Source of the DNA: Streptosporangium amethystogenes
GTDB taxonomy: Bacteria; Actinomycetota; Actinomycetes; Streptosporangiales; Streptosporangiaceae
Length of the DNA: 8,294 nt
Direction of reading: 5' to 3'
NCBI RefSeq assembly: GCF_000721075.1
Contig: NZ_JOEQ01000078.1
Coordinates: 1-8,294 of the forward strand
Shown: in pieces, positions 5,494-8,294 of the stretch
Numbering within the stretch: the stretch's first letter is position 1
Layout: each line of letters begins with the position of its first letter
Program-made: the position numbers and the translations under genes
The notes under the pieces: model-generated
Seen by the model: the letters and a program-made list of their open reading frames with translations, nothing else
Database searches by the model: none
What the model was told of the DNA's origin: nothing

Positions 5494-7062
5494 ATGTCCA
5501 TCACCCTTTCCGACCAGGACAAGAGCACCCTGCGGACCGCCGCATACGGCGCGGTCTCGTTGGTTGCCGCTGCCGGTGCCGCCGGCGGCAAGCCGCAAAA
5601 GATCGCCACCGACGGCAGCATTGCCCTGGCGTTGGCGACCGGCCTGATCGGGCACGTGCTCGGCGACAGGTCAAAGAGCATCAAACTGGACAGCAAGTCC
5701 GTCGCCGCACTCGCCGACCAGGTGCTACCGACCCTAACCGCAGCGGTGACCCTGCTCGAGAAGCAGGCTCCGGCAGAGGCCGACAACTTCCGCAGCATCG
5801 TCCTGCTCGCCATCGAAACCGCCCAGATCCGTCATGGCCAGCCCAGCCCCGCCATGGCCGAGATGGTCCGCAGGATCATTGCTGCCCTCGACGCGGCCGG
5901 GGTGGCCACTGCGGACAGCGGGGCTGTGTCGGCGGCTGCTGCCGGGCCGGATCGCCCAGAGCTGCAGAAGGCGATCGAGGAGATCGTCGATTCCGGTTTC
6001 GTCGGGGTGTCGCTGCGCGTGCACGATGAGCGGGGCGAGTGGGTCGGCAGCGCCGGGGCGGCCGAGCTGGGCGGGGCCGCGAAGCCGCCGACGAACGGGC
6101 ATGTCCGGATCGGCAGCAACACCAAGACCTTCACCGCGACCCTGGTGCTGCAGCTGGTGGCCGAGGGCAAGGTCGGGCTGGACACCCCGGCGGCGGACTA
6201 CCTGCCCGAGTTCGGGCTGGACGAGCGGATCACGGTGCGGATGCTGTTGCAGCACACCAGCGGGGTGTTCAACTTCAGCGGCGAGGTCTACGACGATGGG
6301 ACAGTCGTGCTGGGGATCCCCATGCCCTACGGCCCCGCGGGCACAGAGTGGCTGGACAACCGGCTGAAGACCTACCGGCCGCAGGAGCTGGTGGAGCTGG
6401 CGTTGTCCAAGCCGGCGCGGTTCGAGCCGGGGACGGGCTGGAGCTATTCCAACACCAACTACGTGCTGGCCCGGCTGCTGATCGAGAAGGTCACCGGCCG
6501 CTCGCTCGCCGATGAGATGCGGCGGCTGATCCTGGGGCCACTCGGGCTGTCGGGCACTGCGGTGCCGGACGCCTCGCCGGAGATCCCCGAACCGCACGCC
6601 CACGCCTACTACCGGTACGAGGAGGACGGCCAGCAGAAGACGGTCGACATCACCCGCCAGAACCCGTCCTGGATCTCCACCGGTGGTGACATGATCTCGA
6701 CCACCCAGGATCTGCACACGTTCATCTCCGCGCTGCTGGGCGGCAAGCTCCTGCCGGCCTCGCTGCTGGCCGAGATGTGCACCCCGCACCCGATGGGCAT
6801 CCCGAACATGGACTACGGCCTGGGAGTGTTCGTGGTGACCACGGACGGCGGCGGCACCCTCATCTCCCACAACGGCGCCGCCGTGGGCCACGCGGCGCTG
6901 ATGTACAGCACACCCGACGGCAGGAAGACCCTGACCGCCGCGCTGAACTGCGTGGACGACGCCGACTTGTCCATCGCAGCAGCGTTCCAGAAGGCCCAGC
7001 AAAGGCTCCTTAATGAGGTGTTCGGCGGTGGGCAGGCCGATCCGGCTCAGCCGACGGACTGA
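5494..7062 (+). CDS. Two-domain serine hydrolase (beta-lactamase/DD-peptidase family)
   Basis: The 522-residue protein begins MSITLSDQDKSTLRTAAYGAV. ATG 5494 is chosen because GAAGGAG lies 9 bases upstream. Residues 1 to about 142 resemble a small, uncharacterised actinobacterial protein. An Ala-rich linker (about 143-155) leads to a class C beta-lactamase/DD-peptidase-like domain: S208-N-T-K211 (SxxK nucleophile and base), Y318-S-N (YxN) and H459-N-G (third motif). Other family stretches are MLLQHTSG, FEPGTGWSYSNTNYVLARLL and STGGDMISTTQDLHTF. The family includes DD-carboxypeptidases, esterases and class C beta-lactamases acting on acyl-serine chemistry; the substrate cannot be told. There is no signal peptide; the N-terminal domain stands where one would be expected. 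It is transposon cargo, apparently intact, followed 165 bp later by the MerR gene on the same strand. Antibiotic resistance is possible but unproven. Confidence 0.9.
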   Translation: MSITLSDQDKSTLRTAAYGAVSLVAAAGAAGGKPQKIATDGSIALALATGLIGHVLGDRSKSIKLDSKSVAALADQVLPTLTAAVTLLEKQAPAEADNFRSIVLLAIETAQIRHGQPSPAMAEMVRRIIAALDAAGVATADSGAVSAAAAGPDRPELQKAIEEIVDSGFVGVSLRVHDERGEWVGSAGAAELGGAAKPPTNGHVRIGSNTKTFTATLVLQLVAEGKVGLDTPAADYLPEFGLDERITVRMLLQHTSGVFNFSGEVYDDGTVVLGIPMPYGPAGTEWLDNRLKTYRPQELVELALSKPARFEPGTGWSYSNTNYVLARLLIEKVTGRSLADEMRRLILGPLGLSGTAVPDASPEIPEPHAHAYYRYEEDGQQKTVDITRQNPSWISTGGDMISTTQDLHTFISALLGGKLLPASLLAEMCTPHPMGIPNMDYGLGVFVVTTDGGGTLISHNGAAVGHAALMYSTPDGRKTLTAALNCVDDADLSIAAAFQKAQQRLLNEVFGGGQADPAQPTD

Positions 7063-7085
7063 GCACCTGTGACCCGCACGCCTCG

Positions 7086-7098
7086 AGGGGCGGCCCCT
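7086..7098. terminator. Short GC hairpin after the hydrolase gene
   Basis: AGGGG-CGG-CCCCT forms a 5-bp stem 23 bases after the hydrolase stop codon. It has no T run, so it is only a weak terminator candidate; such hairpins are common by chance in high-GC DNA. Confidence 0.25.
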
Positions 7099-7213
7099 TC
7101 CGGTCGTGCATCAGGGAGAACGCGAACCGGGGCCACGCCGAGCTGGGCGAGCTCGGCCTGGCCCGTCCATGCGCTCGGCTATGGTCTGCCTGGTCGCCAA
7201 GTTCGAGCCCAAG

Positions 7214-7225
7214 GCAGAATTCTGC
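7214..7225. promoter_or_regulatory. Palindrome at the MerR gene start
   Basis: GCAGAATTCTGC is a perfect 12-bp palindrome ending two bases before ATG 7228, where a ribosome binding site would normally be; no good one is seen. A wider inverted pair, CTGCCT (7186-7191) and AGGCAG (7212-7217), partly overlaps it. TATGGT at 7180-7185 could be a -10 element. The position suits autoregulation, but none of this is demonstrated. Confidence 0.35.
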
Positions 7226-7227
7226 AG

Positions 7228-8010
7228 ATGAACGGAGTCACGATCGGACAGGCGGCGGCATTCGTCGGCGTCACGGTGAAGACGGTGCGGCACTACCACA
7301 AGCTTGGCCTGGTCAAGGAGCCGGAACGCGACAGCTCCGGCTACCGGCGGTACGGATCGGCCGAGCTGCTGCGGCTGGTGCAAGTCCGGACGCTGGCCGC
7401 CGCCGGGGTGTCCCTGGCCGAGATCGGCCCCCTGATCGACGCCGGCCCCGCGCTGTTCGCCGCCGCGCTCGCCGACGTCGAGCGGCAGCTCACCGAACGG
7501 ATCGAGGAGTTGATCGCGCGGCGTGACACGCTGCGTCGGCTCGCTGACGGCGACCGGGCCCTGCTGCCCGACCGCGCTGTGGCGCTGCTGGAGCGGATGT
7601 CCGGCCTCGGATTCCCCGCGGAGGAGGTGGCGGCCACCAGGGAGGGCTGGGTGCTGGCCAGGGCCCTGGTCCCCGAGGGCTTCGACGACTACCTCACCCA
7701 TGTCGAGCACGCCCTCGAAGACCCCCGGTTCGTCGCCTTGATCAAGCGCGCAACCGAAGCCGCGTCCTGGGAACCGGATGACCCGCGCATCGCCGAGCTC
7801 GCCACCGCCATGGCCGACCACTTCCTCGCCAACCCCGAACAGCTGAAGATCGTGACCGGTCTGCAAGCCCGCACCGAGGCCGCGACCCGGTACACGCTGA
7901 TCGCCCTCCACGGCGAAGAGCAGGGATCGGCCGCGGCCCGGGGGGTCATGCTCGTCGAGACCAAGCTCCGCGCCGCCGGCATCCATATCCCCAGACCAGA
8001 CACCCACTGA
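7228..8010 (+). CDS. MerR-family transcriptional regulator
   Basis: A 260-residue DNA-binding regulator. Residues 4-70 form the MerR winged helix-turn-helix: VTIGQAAAFVGVTVKTVRHYHKLGL, then the SSGYRRY wing and LRLVQVRTLAAAGVSLAEIGPL. A helical dimerisation segment follows (about 80-115, DVERQLTERIEELIARRDTLRRL). The C-terminal region (about 120-260) is a longer effector-type domain with EGWVLARALVPEGFDDYLTHVEHAL, WEPDDPRIAELATAMADHF and VTGLQARTEAATRY. It lacks an evident Cys cluster for metal or redox sensing, so a small-molecule or protein signal is more likely. ATG 7228 is chosen because the HTH begins four residues later; the upstream GTG 7069 would add 53 unrelated residues. The gene follows the hydrolase on the same strand and may control it or itself. 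It ends 106 bp before the right terminal repeat. The ligand is unknown. Confidence 0.92.
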   Translation: MNGVTIGQAAAFVGVTVKTVRHYHKLGLVKEPERDSSGYRRYGSAELLRLVQVRTLAAAGVSLAEIGPLIDAGPALFAAALADVERQLTERIEELIARRDTLRRLADGDRALLPDRAVALLERMSGLGFPAEEVAATREGWVLARALVPEGFDDYLTHVEHALEDPRFVALIKRATEAASWEPDDPRIAELATAMADHFLANPEQLKIVTGLQARTEAATRYTLIALHGEEQGSAAARGVMLVETKLRAAGIHIPRPDTH

Positions 8011-8032
8011 CCGCGCCGTGCCCCGGTCCATC

Positions 8033-8054
8033 GGCCCGGCGACCGGCCGGGGCC
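8033..8054. terminator. GC-rich hairpin after the MerR gene
   Basis: GGCCCGG (8033-8039) pairs with CCGGGGCC (8047-8054) with one bulged base and a 7-base loop, 22 bp after the MerR stop. There is no T run. It could end transcription before the transposon end, but high GC content makes such hairpins common. Confidence 0.3.
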
Positions 8055-8116
8055 TGCCCACACACCGACCGGGCTCCACGAACGCCATATCCGCCGGGTC
8101 AGAGCCGGAGAGCTAT

Positions 8117-8294
8117 CGACATCGGAACGGTGGATGGCGGCAACTCCGACCGATCCGGCTCGCTAACGCCACTGACCGTTCCGTTGTCGATCAAACCCCG
8201 CGAAACCCCAGAGTTCAGGCGAACTGAAGGGTCCTCAGAATGAAGTGAGGGGTCTTCAGGCTCTATGTGGGTTGTGGACCCTTGGGTTCGTCTC
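8117..8294 (-). repeat. Right long terminal inverted repeat
   Basis: Inverted partner of 7-184, running to the last base of the window. The outer 93 bases (8202-8294) equal the left copy exactly, and the inner part carries the few substitutions listed for the left copy. Because the repeat reaches the window edge, its true outer limit and the flanking host DNA cannot be seen. Confidence 0.9.
8162..8199 (-). repeat. Tn3-type 38-bp terminal inverted repeat, right (IRR)
   Basis: The reverse complement equals the left 38-bp end except for one base (T in place of C at position 25 of the end). On the + strand it reads GCTAACGCC at its inner edge and ends with CCCC at 8196-8199. It lies 152 bp downstream of the MerR stop codon. 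Confidence 0.85.

Larger units (their letters stand above)
7..8294. mobile_element. Tn3-family transposon with extended inverted ends (decayed)
   Basis: The two ends of the window are inverted copies of one another, and between them lie a Tn3-type transposase pseudogene, a serine resolvase and two cargo genes, the standard content of a Tn3-family unit transposon. The classical ends, judged from the GGGG start and the CGTTAGC inner edge, are at 102 and 8199, giving an 8,098-bp element. The inverted repeat continues outward to 7 and 8294, giving an 8,288-bp unit. Target duplications cannot be verified: the 5 bases next to the GGGG ends (TTCAA left, GCGAA right) do not match as direct repeats, and nothing is visible beyond 8294. 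tnpA and tnpR converge tail to tail. The transposase is broken, so the element is probably not autonomous. Family assignment is firm; the exact outer limits are inferred. Confidence 0.85.

Noticed and set aside
5734..7002. Long open frame on the - strand opposite the hydrolase
   Set aside because: It is a low-complexity mirror frame produced by high GC, with no recognisable motifs, while the + strand has all catalytic motifs of the hydrolase.
7069..7227. Upstream GTG start for MerR adding 53 residues
   Set aside because: The extra residues are Arg/Gly/Ser-rich without family similarity, and MerR proteins begin a few residues before the helix-turn-helix, which fits ATG 7228.
7111..8088. Long open frame on the - strand opposite the MerR gene
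   Set aside because: The + strand encodes an unmistakable MerR helix-turn-helix; the opposite frame is a GC-rich shadow.

Overview
The window is high-GC DNA with strong G/C bias at third codon positions. The MerR, serine-hydrolase and Tn3-transposase sequences resemble those of Actinobacteria (Streptomyces, Frankia, Micromonospora type). No host gene is visible. Practically the whole window is one large Tn3-family transposon or its remnant, bounded by long inverted repeats (7-184 and 8117-8294). Each repeat contains a classic 38-bp Tn3-type end starting GGGG (102-139 and 8162-8199), and outside it a further 93 bp that is perfectly repeated in inverted orientation at the two ends.

Layout. (1) 259-2058 and 4249-4686, + strand: a decayed Tn3 transposase gene (tnpA). 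It has a nonsense codon at 934, a large internal deletion near 1000, at least three frameshifts, and a C-terminus altered by a 16-bp tandem repeat. (2) 2059-4248: a group II intron on the same strand inserted inside tnpA, with a reverse transcriptase/maturase gene at 2649-4130. The 5' end (GTGCG), domain V, domain VI with its bulged adenosine and the 3' end (AC) can all be placed. Removing the intron rejoins CA|C into the His codon of the conserved GRIFKSLHIL motif. (3) 4705-5334, - strand: a serine resolvase (tnpR) convergent with tnpA. It is complete from the catalytic serine to the C-terminal HTH but has no ordinary start codon. A dyad just upstream (5335-5364) could be a res subsite. (4) 5494-7062, + strand: cargo gene coding for a two-part protein, a small actinobacterial N-terminal domain fused to a serine beta-lactamase/DD-peptidase-type hydrolase. 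(5) 7228-8010, + strand: cargo gene for a MerR-family regulator, followed by the right end.

How it fits together: the transposon once moved by TnpA and resolved cointegrates with TnpR, carrying the hydrolase/MerR pair as cargo. The group II intron later invaded tnpA in the sense orientation, where splicing would have been tolerated. Now TnpA cannot be made even after splicing, and TnpR may be untranslated, so the element is probably immobile unless helped in trans. The intron and the two cargo genes look intact.
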